A DNA stretch of 64,000 nucleotides, taken from Ascochyta rabiei. Lineage: Eukaryota; Ascomycota; Dothideomycetes; Pleosporales; Didymellaceae. Under the pieces are notes generated by a model that saw only the letters and a program-made list of their open reading frames with translations, did no database searches and had not been told where the DNA came from. Where the stretch lies: positions 1,894,251-1,958,250 of the forward strand of contig NC_082412.1 in NCBI RefSeq assembly GCF_004011695.2. Direction: 5' to 3'. The position numbers were made by a program, and so were the translations under genes. How positions within the stretch are numbered: the first letter of the stretch is position 1; each line of letters starts with the position of its first letter. Positions 23,761 to 34,689 of the stretch are shown one piece after another.

Positions 23761-24769
23761 TTAATCTAAACCTTCAATTATAGGAAACATCTACTAACTA
23801 TAACTACTACTATAGGTATAGGTAGCAGCCTTGCAACTACTATAAGGCTTCTTAGCAGCAGCAGCAGCAGCAGCAGCTTTAGCGGCGGCCTGTTTGGCAG
23901 CTTCCTGCTCCTCCCGCTCCTCCTAGAGCTAACCTAGGGTCTTGCTAGTACCTGCGATCTGGTACTTTAACTAAAAGAAGTTAGATATTGTTAAAACAGG
24001 TTAAAACGTGCTATAATACCTTCTTGCAGGGGGTAATAGGCGCATCTAGATCAGACTCGCCACTGCTCTCCTCTAATAACTTCTTTTGCTTTATCTTAGC
24101 CTTAACAGCGCTAGCCTTAGATTATTTACGCTTCTTAATATAGATACTAGATAAGGTTAACTTATGTGCGCAGGTGTTGCTATTATAGAGTATAAGCAGC
24201 TGTTCCTATAGCAAATAGTTCCTACAAAGGTTAGATTATGCCATAATAAGCTAAAAAGAGCCAGAACGTACTCTTAAATTATACCTAGCAACAGGCTAGC
24301 CTAGTTAATAATAGACTTGCTTATTGCGGTCTTCTTGTTAAGGGACATAGGCGCAGTAGTAGCAGGTGTTACAGGGGTAGTCTTAACGCTAGCTGTATGA
24401 ACAATAGCAGTATAAGCAGCAGTAACTAGGTAATAACTAGAGTAAAGGTGCGCTATATTGCTAGAAAGCCTTAAATAGCTGTTAGTGTACTTATTAGGGC
24501 CCTAAACGTGTTAAGAGATGCTAAAACAAGCTAAAAAGAGACAAAACACGTACTAATAGGCAATTCTTATTACTATTATAACACTCTCTGTAGTAGTAGG
24601 CCTAGGCTTCCCTATAGCGTAGGCTACCCTACAAAGCTAGGTTAGCAGAGAAACAACAGTCCCTATAGACATTACTATTAGTAATATAGTAGAGACAGAG
24701 TATACAGCACTACTTAGCAGTCCTACTATTCTTAGCAATGTTAATCTTATAGCAAGCAGGCATTAACAT
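23761..24769 (-). pseudogene. Antisense four-exon gene in the G1c 3' region, function unknown
   Basis: On the minus strand, ATG is at 24769 and the TAA ends at 23761. Exons are 24554-24769 (216 nt), 24272-24501 (230), 24020-24221 (202) and 23761-23970 (210). They total 858 nt, exactly 286 codons. Introns are 24502-24553 (52 nt), 24222-24271 (50) and 23971-24019 (49). Each has a GTACGT or GTATTA donor, a CTTAAC or TCTAAC branch-like site and a YAG or TTTAG acceptor, typical of ascomycete introns. Exon 1 is Cys-rich. Exon 3 ends in a Lys-rich then Ser/Glu/Asp-rich stretch (KASAVKAKIKQKK). Exon 4 has EERxEQEAA and a polyalanine run coded by the GCT/CAG repeat. All in-frame stops are TAG/TAA of RIP type. 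It might be a captured host gene or an element-encoded accessory gene; no homologue is recognised. Confidence 0.72.
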
Positions 24770-25309
24770 AACAGCTATAGTAAATAGTAGTTAGTAATAG
24801 TTAGTAACAGTTAGTAGTAGGTATTAGCGGTTAGGAACAGTCTAAAAAGGTTACTAGGGCGTGTTGTGCGGTGCTATCTGCCAAAACGTATCAGAACGTG
24901 CCAGAAAGACCTAGAAAATCCCTCATCTATCCTTATAAAAGTACTAGACAGAATAGGTTAGTATTTACTAAAATAAAGTAGGATATAGTAGTAACTAATA
25001 AAACTAGGGGTATAGATAGCTTATATGCTACTAGCTACCTAGTTAGAGCTTTAGCCTGCGCAGGCGGCTGCCTAGACCCTAGAGGTAAAGTAAGAGGTAA
25101 GAGAGGATTTCCGTTTAACTTTTACTAGGTGAAGGCAGAATTAGGATTAAGCCCTATCTAGCCTTACAAGGCGTCTAAAACGCCTAAACCTAGTTAGAAT
25201 TAGCTATAACAGGACAGACAGAGTAAACACATCTAAAACTAGGCTAAAATAATACAGTATTGCTAATTATACCATTGTTTAAGCCAAACAATCTAGAGAA
25301 GGGAGGCAT

Positions 25310-25511
25310 TAATAGGCGCTAGGCCTAGGGGTACCTCTGCTAGTCTTGGCGAGCTACTATAGGGCTAGTCAGCCCAGACTGTATAAAGGTGTTAGAGGTT
25401 ATTACTAATACTCTAGTAATTAGTCTTGTTACTACACACTACGTACCTTAATACACCTGCTATCCTCTTTAACCCTATCCTCCCTTGTAATCGCTTTGTA
25501 CACTCTTTACA
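25310..25511 (+). repeat. 3' LTR of G1c
   Basis: 202 bp, ending ...CACTCTTTACA, then the TSD CTGTG. It is less mutated than the 5' LTR at its 3' end. Confidence 0.94.
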
Positions 25512-25516
25512 CTGTG

Positions 25517-26071
25517 TTTGTTATAGTAGTATACTTGTAGATAAGGGCTAAATATAGTATATAAGTATTTTATTATTACAGCTATATATTTCTATTTATC
25601 TTAGTAGTTTTACTTATATATTTTATATAAGTTAAAAAAATTTTAAATTTTTACGCGTTACTATTGTATACTTCCTTTCCTTCTGCTAAGAGTTCTAAGT
25701 ATTGCATTAGGGTATTGGTTAATGCAATAATGGTATTAATAGGGTTTATTAATTCTTATATAGTTGTGTGTATATTACCCCTTATAGTTTATATTAGTGA
25801 GGATACCTAAGTGCTCCTTAGAGTAGAGGCTGGTTTATATTCTAAGACAAGTAAAGGTTGTAGTTTAAAAGGCTTTGCGTGTAGTTAAGTGTTACCTTCT
25901 AGGTCTATAATGTCTTAGATTTCTAAAGCTTTATATTACATCTTAAGTTAGTAATCCTAGAGGATCTATTTACTTAAGTTAGTATAAATAACTATTACGT
26001 CCCTCTAGCTGTGGCTAGTTGCTATTTTGCTTGTTATTAGCGCTTATTGTAGCAGCAGTAAGACTCTTAAT
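25517..26071 (-). pseudogene. Copia A 5' leader and Gag start (arm 1, inner piece)
   Basis: Continues copia A after the G1c insertion. It aligns to the reverse of 27904-28457, but with clear divergence, including transversions and small indels. The primer-binding-like segment (reverse of ATTAAGAGTCTTACT...) ends at 26071, next to the 5' LTR. Confidence 0.8.
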
Positions 26072-26238
26072 TACAAGATTAGATAGTAATAGTAATAAGT
26101 TAATAATAATGTATTAATGTTCTGTTGTTGTTCTATGTAGGGGTGATTATGTCTTATCTAGGTTCTAGTAGGAGTTAGTACACGGTTTCTTGGCAGGTAT
26201 ATCGCCTAACCTATTTCTCTAATACCTTTCATTTAACA
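26072..26238 (-). repeat. 5' LTR of copia A (arm 1)
   Basis: About 167 bp, related to 27736-27903 and 34690-34857. It is followed by the TSD AATCT (26239-26243), matching 11811-11815 beyond the other LTR. Confidence 0.9.
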
Positions 26239-27735
26239 AATCTAGACGTGCCTATTACCTCCTGTAAGAAGGTATTATGGCATATTTTAACCTATTTTAA
26301 TAATATCTAACTTCCTTTACAGTTAAAGTACCAGATTGCAGGCACTAGAAAGATCCTTACTTAGCTCTAAGAAGAGAGGGAGGAGCAGGAGGCTGCTGAG
26401 CAGGCCGCCGCTAATACTGCTACTACTGCTGCTGCTGCTAAGAAGCCTTATAGTTATAAGGCTTCTACTAATACCTATAGTAGCAGTCTTAGTTAGTAGA
26501 TATTCCCTATAATAGAAAGATTAGATTAATAATACCTAAGTTTGTAGTTAGCAGACAGTTTTAGGCTAATATAGTAATTAGGTGCATTACACTCTTAGAT
26601 AGTCTAAATAATACTAGGAAGATGTTCCTTTAGACTAATTCTCTTATATTTGCTTGCAATTATAACTATATAACGTGGCATGTAACTTTCTTTATTTTCT
26701 TATATTAGAAATAGCTATAATAGGCTTAAAGATGTCTAATTTAGCTAGTCTGTATTTCTTAGAGTAAGGTAGGGTTATGTTTTCCCTTCGCGTAAACTAT
26801 TAAACACTTATTAATTAAAAAAACCCTATAGGGAAAAATATGAATAAGTAAAGGTATTTAGCTTTTTAAGTCCCCCCCTTTTTTAGACTTTAACCTTAAC
26901 ATCCTATTACGCAGTCTAAGTAGTTACTTTATTATTTTCTGGTAATGTTTTAGCGCTTCTTTAGAAAGATTTATGCTAATTTCCTAGGAATTTTCTAAGT
27001 TAGGGAATCTGTCCTACTTAATAAGGTATTCCTACTGTCTATTAGTTAGTTACCTTCTATTAAGGACTTTCTCTACATCCTACACCTTCTCCTCCTCCTT
27101 TACTATAGGTTCTTATACTAATTCCTATATAGTTAGAAGTTAACTTCTTAGTGTGTATAGGTCTAGCAGTAACGCATAGAATACTAGGTAGATTCCTTTT
27201 ATTTCTAGCAGGTTAATTCTGTATGCGCTAGGTCTAATCTAGGCTGTAATAGTCCTAGGTCCTAGGTATTTCTAGTCTAGCTTCTTTTTAAGGCGTACTG
27301 TCCTAATATTCCTACTAAAAACTAGTACTTTGTTACCTACTTTAAAGGGTGCTAGTAGTTGTTTCTTCTCTAAGTGTTTCTTTTAATACTTGTTTGTCTT
27401 TTCTAAATTTACTTTATAGGTAGCCTATAAGGAAATAACTCTAGCAGCTAATTCCTTTGTAAGGGGAGATTCTCTGCATTTTAATGCTAAGGTAGGCTAA
27501 TCTGCGCCTCTTAGATCTATACTGTAACAGGTGAAGAAGTGTATGACATTTATAGATGCGTAAATGCTATTATTATACGCAAATTCTGCAATTAAAATCT
27601 ATAAGGCCTAATTGTCTTATTCTAGTGTACAGTAGCAACGTAAGTACTGTTTAAGAGTCTAATCTTGCCTTTTTATTTCGCTATCTGTCTAGGGATAATA
27701 GGCTAACGTTAAGACTTGTCTTAAGTTTAGATAGT
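26239..27735. other. Spacer (loop) of the giant palindrome
   Basis: These 1,497 bp are not duplicated in the palindrome. They are an internal piece of gypsy element G1a in minus orientation: end of the integrase, chromodomain, and exons 3-4 of the antisense gene. The piece aligns to the reverse of about 22560-24060 in G1c. Both edges coincide exactly with an LTR terminus of a copia A copy (26238 and 27736). Confidence 0.9.
26239..27735 (-). pseudogene. G1a internal fragment: integrase end, chromodomain (inside the palindrome spacer)
   Basis: Minus-strand gypsy G1 sequence. From 27735 downward it encodes the last part of the integrase and its C-terminal region, then a chromodomain near 27050-26930, then a 3' region. 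It starts abruptly in the integrase, at the position matching about 22555 of G1c, where the copia LTR of arm 2 begins. No other part of this G1a 5' half is in the window. Confidence 0.88.
26244..26529 (+). pseudogene. Antisense gene of G1a, end of exon 3 to stop (arm 1)
   Basis: Continues the gene broken at 11815. Exon 3 ends at 26271, intron 3 is 26272-26322 (GTATTA...TCTAAC...TTACAG), and exon 4 is 26323-26529 with TAA at 26527-26529. Exon 4 has GAG/GAA-rich then GCT/ACT-rich codons (EEREEQEAA, then Ala/Thr). The GCT run differs in length and composition from the G1c and G1b copies. Confidence 0.68.
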
Positions 27736-27903
27736 TGTTAAATAAAAGGTATCGGAGAAATGGGTTAGGCGATATACCTGCCAAGAAACAGTGCAGGGGC
27801 CCCTACTAGAACCTAGATAAGACGAAAATCACCCTTACATAGAACAAGAACAGATTATTAATACATTATTATTAACTTATTACTATTACTATCTAATCTA
27901 ACA
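27736..27903 (+). repeat. 5' LTR of copia A (arm 2)
   Basis: 168 bp, beginning TGTTAAATAAAAGG. It is less mutated than most of its surroundings around GCAGGGGCCCCTAC. It abuts the gypsy fragment of the palindrome spacer exactly at its first base. Confidence 0.93.
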
Positions 27904-27926
27904 ATTAAGAGTCTTACTGCTGCTAC
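27904..27926 (+). promoter_or_regulatory. Candidate primer-binding site of copia A (half-tRNA type)
   Basis: Directly after the 5' LTR, the sequence starts ATTAAGAGTCTTACTGCTGC. Its reverse complement ends ...GACTCTTAAT, which looks like the anticodon arm of a tRNA-Lys(CUU) up to about position 39. Drosophila copia is known to prime from a 39-nt 5' half of tRNA-iMet. A half-tRNA-Lys primer here is inference. Copia B has the same segment at 47197-47175 (minus). Confidence 0.55.
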
Positions 27927-30553
27927 GATAAGCACTAATAATAAGCAAAATGTTAACTAGCTAAAGCCAGAGGGACGCAACAGTTATTCTTACTAACTTA
28001 AGCAAATAGATCCCCTAGTATTGCTAACTTAAGATGTAATGTAAAGCTCTAGAAATCTAGGACATTATAGACCTAGAAGGCAACACTTAACTACGCGCAA
28101 AGCCTATTAAACTACAACCTCTACTTATCTTAGAATACAAACCAGCCTCTGCTCTAAGGAGCACTTAGGTATCCTCCTTAACAAACCTATAAGGGGCAAT
28201 ACGCGCACAACTACATAAGAAATAATTAACCCTGTTAATACCTTTATAGCGACAACTAATACCCTTATATATCACTTAGAACTCTTAGCAGAAAGAAAAG
28301 AAGCATATAACAGCAACGCGTAAGAATTTAAATAATTTTTAACTTATATAAAATATATAAGTAAAACTACTAAGATAAATAGAAATATATAGCTGTAATA
28401 ATAAAATTCTTAATTACTATAGTTAGGCCTTATCTATAAGTAAGCTACTTTAATAAACACAGTATTCTACAGACCTAGATTATAAATGTCTAGGCAGTAG
28501 TAGGAGTAGATCTTAATAACAAGATTAGAAGGGTATAAGAAAGGTATTATTAAGCACTAAAGCCTATAAGAGTCCTGTAAAAGTAGGAACTATAGCTTAG
28601 CAAATATAACTAAGCTTTAACTTATACAGAAGCCCTTAAAATAGAGGATATAATATAGAGCAAGCTAGTTATAGATAACTTCCTAAAAGTAGTCTTAAAG
28701 ATTACCTTAGCATAGATAGTAATATTAACCAGTGTAGGAAGTAACTAAAGTAATATAGAAAGAAGACAGATAATAAAACTGTTCTATAAGTATATAAGCC
28801 TAGCCTATCTAATATAAGGTAGAATAAAAAGTAGCTTTATAATACATAGTAGAGCCTTTGCAGCAAGCAGTGAATCTAACTTAAACACACAGAGAGACGC
28901 CTTAAGTGTGCAAATTAGAGCTCTATCTGCAGCGCTAAACTAAAGGTAATTAAAGCGTAAAATAAATGCGTCTAGTAACGAGTCTAAGCAATTCTAAAGA
29001 AGGAATGTAGTAGAAGCTGTAGACATATGTCTAGCTTGCAAACAGCGCTATATTATTAGTAACTGTTACTATATTAATAATAATTCAGAAATTCCTAAGT
29101 AGTTTAAACTAAATTAAAATATTATAAAGCTAGTACAGTATAAACTTTAATATAAGCTAGACTTATAAAGAACAGTAAACAAACTAAATACTAGTTTAAA
29201 GCAACCCTGCCTAGTAATAACAAACTCTTAATTAACTATTCTATACATTAAGACGTCTTAAACACTAGACAAGATTATTAAGTAACTAGATAGCTAAGAA
29301 ATTACTTAGGTTAATAAAGGTAGTATAAAAGCAGTATGTAGCGTAAGTAATTAAGGATATCTATTAGAGAAGGTATTTCTCCTAGATTCTAGCTTAACTA
29401 TGCATATCTATAATAACCTCTTAAGACTTAGAGACATACGCTAGGCATTAATAGGAGATTGTATCTAGACTAGGAACTCTAAGGTTTAGATACAAGGATA
29501 TAGTACTGTTAATATATTAGTAGAGGGATCTTAAGGCAAACAAGTACTACACTTAGACAATGTTGCGTAGTGCCCAGATTTCCTCTGCAACCTATTATTA
29601 TTTAGGCTACTCTAAAGATAAGGAATATAGTAGAATAACTAAGAAGATCTAATACCGCTATATTTAAGAAACAGCAACATTATAGCTATACTTATAGAAA
29701 GCTTTAGATAGTAGGCTATTAAATAACTAAATATAGCTACAGCAGCACTCTATGTGCGTACAAATTGCAATAGAAGATTACTATAGAGAGTAACAGCTAT
29801 AATATAGCATAAGAGGCTTAGACATCTAGAACTATCTATAATTAAGTACCTTATATATTAATCTAAGGATGTAAAGAGTAAAGGTGTTATAACAGTATAA
29901 TATAATATATGTAGATAATTAAAATTAAAGTATTAAATATAAAGAACCATATAATTAAATAATAAAGACCTAGGCAAATAAAGAGCTATAGACTTCTATA
30001 AATATAAAGCAGGAAGCTTTAATAAGAAAAAGAGTTAAATACTTATTACCTGCTAACACTATTAGTACATGTAGGACTTCTACTTTACAGACAATAGGCC
30101 TATAAGATCTATTATCTGTCTACTTAGGATCTTTGTCTAGTTCTTAAAGAAAAAGTTTAATATTATAGTTAAGGTAATTAAGATAGATAACAAAATTGTT
30201 ACAGTTAAATAAGAGGTTTAGAGATAGTGCATGTCCCTCTTAATAAGACTTAAGACTTCTACTCTAGACACATAAGCTTAAAATAGAAGAGTAGAACACT
30301 TAGGGGGTGTAATAAAAGAGAAGGTATACGTAATTTAACTAGACGTAAATCTACTATAGGAACTCTAGCTAGAAATTACTAGAGCAGCAGTATACCTATA
30401 CAATTAGACACTAAATTATCTAAATAAGTAGAGATTACTGTACAAAATATTCTTTATGCGTACAGCTACTATAAATAGCATAGTTACTAGACCTTAAAAT
30501 CTAAACTAGGCTTACTTAAGAGTATACAGATGCAAAGCATTTACTATAACTAA
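27927..30553 (+). pseudogene. Copia A Gag and integrase remnant (arm 2)
   Basis: A Gag CCHC-type knuckle near 29020-29065 reads C-x2-C-x4-Y-x4-C followed by YY. Integrase motifs near 30300-30450 include LGGVI.EKV and RAAVYLYN. The site where G1c sits in arm 1 is empty here (28457/28458). RIP-type stops occur throughout. The arm 1 counterpart (25517-26071 plus 16121-18216) differs by more than RIP alone would give. Confidence 0.83.
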
Positions 30554-30555
30554 TA

Positions 30556-32419
30556 ACGTACCCTACAGGCGAGTCAGACAACAGGCAAGTCAGACACTTT
30601 TGCCAAGCCCCTACCAAACACTACCCTATTATGGCCTAAAATAACCTAGTTTAGTGCTGTAACGTGCAGTATAGTCTGTAATACTATTTAGAAACTACTT
30701 CTACCTCTTTCTTACACGTTCGCGCGTTATGTCCTGTCTGATTACACCGTCCACAGCGCCTTTAGGAGGGCTCACCTCCTTTAGCGCGCACCTGCTTCTT
30801 TACCTTCTTCCTATTACTACGCGCCCTAAACTCCTTAAGCGCTGTTAATCACTAGCCCTCTTTAAATGTTAGGGTCCCTTCTACCTAAACTTACTTTCTT
30901 TTATGTAATTTTTGTTATATAGCTGCCTTATTAGCAGCTTAAAGCTAAGTAATCTCCTGTTGCGCTAACACTAGCTTATGCGCAATTATTGCTGCCCCCT
31001 TTACTACCTTCTTAAACGCCTTAACTATAGAGGTAGGCGAACTATCTATATACTTCTAAATCCTTGTCTTTACAAGCGTTAATTGCAACCTAAGTTTAAG
31101 GGTGTTGCTTAGGGTTTGCGACTGCTAGAGCTTGTTGTTAACAGGTAGTAGTGGTGATAGAGTGCGTAACTTCACATTAAGGGCCATTATAACCTGGTCT
31201 AGGTTAAATAGGACCAATCTAGCACCTTAGAACCCTCCCTAGATATTCTTAGAAGTAATTGCAGCGTTGTAGGCGCGTATAAAGTATGGCAGGAACTCTG
31301 TCTTTATAATATAGTTAATCTAGTTCTATATAAGTACTTTAGCTTAGCGCCTATACGCCTTCTTTAAAGCAGCAAAATAACCTATATTAAGGGGCTGTGT
31401 AAGGTGTAATAAGTAAGAAGGCAAACAGAGAGCAATAATCTTGTTATCCTTACAGTATTACTAGAATTTAAGAGAGTTGTAGCTCTTATAACTATTAATA
31501 ATAAGTAAATAGTAGGTGCTAACAGTACGCTCCTTTATATGCCTGTTAAAGTGGTTTATCTAGTCTATACCAAGCTTGTTGGTAGTCTAGCTATTATTAG
31601 AGACTCTAATAACCTAGTCTTAAGGCAGTTCTTCCTTCTTATACCAGGCAGAGAGGTAGTAGTAGGCCTTAAAGATAAGGAAGGCTAGAATGGCCTATCC
31701 TTTAGCATTAATGCTCACTATTGCTGTAGCCCACTCCTAGTCGCCTAGCTGGATAGCTTTTGGCCAACCTTGTTGTTCTAAAGCTGTAACAACTGCTCCT
31801 AGGGAGATCTAGCCTATTATAAAGCCTGTCTTGTTAAAGTTGTACATGTCTTTATCCTAGATGCTATACTTAGCTTTAGTATTAGCTACCAGGCTAAACC
31901 AGCCCTGTAGAACCTTAGGATCCTTACAAAGAGATCTCTTATAGTTGTACTTGCGATTAAACTTAACTTTAAGTTCTAGGTGTTGCTTAACAAACGTACT
32001 AGGCCAGTTTACGCTAATAGGGCCTAGATTACACTTAGCGCGCAAAGAATTGGCTATAGTAGCCACATCTAAGAGCTAAGAAGAAAATCCTTACACATCT
32101 AGCTTAAGAATATATTTAATAATTACCTTCTTCTTATTATTGTCCAGCTTTAGTAAGTTAGCTATAGAATTAGCGCGTGAAGGTTGTCTAGTGTGCTGGT
32201 TACTTAGTGTGCTTCAAGGGACCTTGTAGATAGCAGCAGCGCGTCGCAGAGATAGAGTCGCGTCTTGTTTAAGAGCCTGGAGCGCAAGCTGTATCTGCGC
32301 TTCCTTTAACACGTTTAAATAGTGTTGTTAAGAAGACATTAGTGTAGGAGGAGGTGTTTGGTAGGGGCTTGGCAAAAGTGTCTGACTTGCCTGTTGTCTG
32401 ACTCGCCTGTAGGGTACGT
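30556..32419 (-). mobile_element. Fot1/pogo-like DNA transposon, arm 2 copy
   Basis: 1,864 bp, the same length as the arm 1 copy, with TA on both sides (30554-30555 and 32420-32421) and ~65-bp terminal inverted repeats. It differs from arm 1 at scattered sites; arm 2 often keeps C or G where arm 1 has T or A, for example in the codons at about 31,935-32,000. Confidence 0.95.
30684..32339 (-). pseudogene. Fot1-like transposase remnant (arm 2)
   Basis: Mirror of 14335-15990: 551 codons, same HTH, CENP-B-type and DDE blocks and C-terminal CCHC knuckle. The three catalytic Asp are Asn here too. The longest stop-free piece is 31857-32066. That piece has Arg, Cys and Thr where arm 1 has Tyr, Tyr and Met, so arm 1 has lost more C/G here. 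Confidence 0.92.
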
Positions 32420-32421
32420 TA

Positions 32422-34689
32422 ACACTTATTAAAGAAAATTAAGGCTATAAAGACTAGACCTAAAGGTATAAATTAGATACTTAGTAGGATACCAGTCTAC
32501 TAACATATACCAAATCTAGGTCCTATTAATAGCTAAAGTAATTAGTACCTGTAATGTAGCGTTTAATAAAGAAATAATATTTAATAGTAAAATGGAGGAT
32601 ATTATAGATAACCTTATGCACAACATATTAGAGGAAATTATAACTTTAATTAGTATAGTTAAACTCCTAGCTATACAGAGCTATATATCTAAAACTAAAA
32701 CGTTTTATAAGGATAAGATAACACAGAAGAACACTCTGCGTGCTAAACAACCCTAATATTACTAAGGCAGGAAGATTGTAGAGTTATACCTAACGCCTCT
32801 ACTAACTCCTCTACTAGCAGCATTCCTACCTAAATAGTTAAGCTATAGTAAGACAACAGACTAACTTAAACAAGACTAAGGAACGTCTGCAATAACGCTG
32901 TAGGTAGCTGCATTTATAGCAGGTAATAAGGCAGGACACCTTAGTTAATAAAAAGGAAAACCTTTTAATAAAGCTTAATTAAAGAGGATTATAGCAAAGG
33001 GAATTAAGCTATATTAGAATAAACTTCTGCTATTACCTACAGCATACTTAAAGCTAGAGGAGCACCCTCTCTATAAGATGTTTAAATAAGCAGAAAACAA
33101 ACACCTATAAAGCTACAAATAAATTAAGTTATAGACTAAAGTTCCAGCAGCTCTAATTAGAAGTCTAGATAATAAATACTTTACTGTATGTAGGTCTATA
33201 CATATAAGTTTAACAAACACTACTACCTTAATAAGTATAAAGTAAGGCTTGTAGTTAGAGGAGACTAATAACGTAATATTACGTTATAAGACATGTATAC
33301 AGCAACACTTACAGGCTAAATACTTAGAATACTAATAGTAACTGCTGTAAAATATAATCTTAAACTAAAATAATAGGATATTATTAATGCGTTTGTCTAT
33401 ACAGCTATTAAGTGCAAAATATACATAAGAATGCTAAGAAGATACAAGAAGATAGGCACCTTACTAAAGATATAGAAAGCCTTATACAGACTTTGCATCT
33501 CCCTTCTACTATAGTAGAAGGAATTTACAGTAATATTAGCTAGAATTACATTTAAACAAGTACTATAAGAGCTATACTGTATAATTAAGGATAGAATAAT
33601 TATCTTCTTCTATATAGACAATATTATAATTTTATACCACCTAAAGCACAAATAAGAGGTAGATAATGCTATTAAACAGATATAGGAGCAATACCTATAC
33701 ACTAGAGGAGATAAACTTTAATAGTTCCTTAGTGTAGAAGTCTAACATAATAGACAGTTATAGATAATTTAATTGTTATAAGCTGTATATGTTAACAGGT
33801 TTAGTTAATTAGTAACTAGATAGAATATAAGGTATAATATACTAATGTCTAAATTTAAACTTAAGCCTAGAAACAGTCTAGCTAAACTACTAGAGAATAA
33901 TTAATATTAGCAAAAGATTAGATCTCTGTTATTTGTAGTAGTAACTACTTAACTTAATAAAGCGTTTGCTACGTTGCAACTTACACACTTTCTAGTTAAC
34001 CTAAGTAATAAATACTAAGATTCTAGTAACTAAGTGCTTCTGTACCTACAAAAGATAAGGAATCTGTTACTTAACTTTAGACAGGGTAAAGGACTTAAAG
34101 TTGCAAGTAATATATTATTTTCTAACAACACTGTAGACTAAAAGAGTTCCTAAGGATACGCTATTAAGCTATTCAGAGGACTTGTTACCTAGAAAGAAAA
34201 TTAACAAGATACTGTTACAACGTTAACTACTAAGGCTAAGCTCCTAGTACTGTCTTAAGTAGCTAAGAAAGTAATATTTACCTCTTAACTATTAAAAGAG
34301 CTTTAGGTAACCCTAAGCAATCTAATAATAACAATTAAATTCAATAATATAGAGACAAAATATCTAGTTACTGTAGATATTACTAATATATAAACTAAAC
34401 TTTAGCATATTAATATACACAGCTACTAGTTATAATAAGAAGTTAACTATAAAATAATTAAAGTAGAATATATCCTATCTAATAATATAATTACAGATAG
34501 ATTAATAAAGTTATTGCTAATTAGCAAATAGGCTAGCTTTCTTAATTAGTTAGAACTTATTAAGGGCTAGAAGGGTATATTAAGGGATATCCTGCTTAAG
34601 AAGATATAAGAGCAACTAGAGGACCTTACGTTTAAGAGTTAATTAACTAGTTTACGCAGCTTGTAATAGGATTCTAAGCTAAGGGGGTG
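32422..34689 (+). pseudogene. Copia A RT and RNase H remnant (arm 2)
   Basis: Integrase C-terminal tail, then RT with FFYIDNIIILY near 33605-33645, then RNase H ending before the purine tract at 34670-34689. Stops are RIP-type. It looks identical to arm 1 over the outer part (about 33.3-34.7 kb). Confidence 0.87.

Larger units (their letters stand above)
18217..25511 (+). mobile_element. Complete Ty3/gypsy chromovirus G1c, inserted in arm 1 only
   Basis: 7,295 bp with 202-bp LTRs (18217-18418 and 25310-25511) and a perfect 5-bp TSD, CTGTG (18212-18216 and 25512-25516). The 3' LTR is preceded by a purine tract (AGAGAAGGGAGG). Internal order on the + strand is Gag, protease, RT, RNase H, integrase, chromodomain. 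Then comes a ~1.9-kb 3' region holding an antisense spliced gene. G1b (48342-55643) is a close relative at a nearly constant offset of about 30,125. Arm 2 has the empty site at about 28457/28458. Confidence 0.96.
1..26238. repeat. Arm 1 of the giant inverted repeat
   Basis: Left arm of a palindrome whose partner is 27736-46673. Bases 1..18216 pair with 46674-x (46673-x between small compensating indels), for example 1 with 46673 and 14255 with 32419. The pairing is broken at 18217-25511 by a gypsy copy (G1c) absent from the other arm. It resumes at 25517-26238 against 27736-28457, where pairs sum to 53974. Outside about 13.4 kb the arms look essentially identical by eye. Inward, differences accumulate and include transversions and small indels. 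The arm is open at base 1, so its true length is unknown. Confidence 0.97.
11816..26238 (-). mobile_element. Ty1/copia retrotransposon copia A, arm 1 copy (minus strand), with two insertions
   Basis: LTRs lie at 11816-11983 (3' LTR) and 26072-26238 (5' LTR). The flanking 5-mers are both AATCT, an intact TSD showing insertion into G1a. A Fot1-like DNA transposon (14255-16118) and gypsy G1c (18217-25511) interrupt it. Without them the element is about 5.3 kb, normal for copia. Read on the minus strand, the order is Gag with knuckle, integrase, RT (YIDN) and RNase H. Confidence 0.93.

Noticed and set aside
23860..23885. CAG repeat as an independent microsatellite
   Set aside because: It is in frame with exon 4 of the antisense gene as Ala codons and varies in length between G1 copies, so it is reported there.
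27730..27742. Microhomology-mediated fusion at the palindrome centre (shared TTTAAC-like bases between gypsy and the LTR end)
   Set aside because: Possible, but it would not explain why the junction is exactly at an LTR terminus or why the arms diverge inward. Recombination between inverted copia copies fits better.
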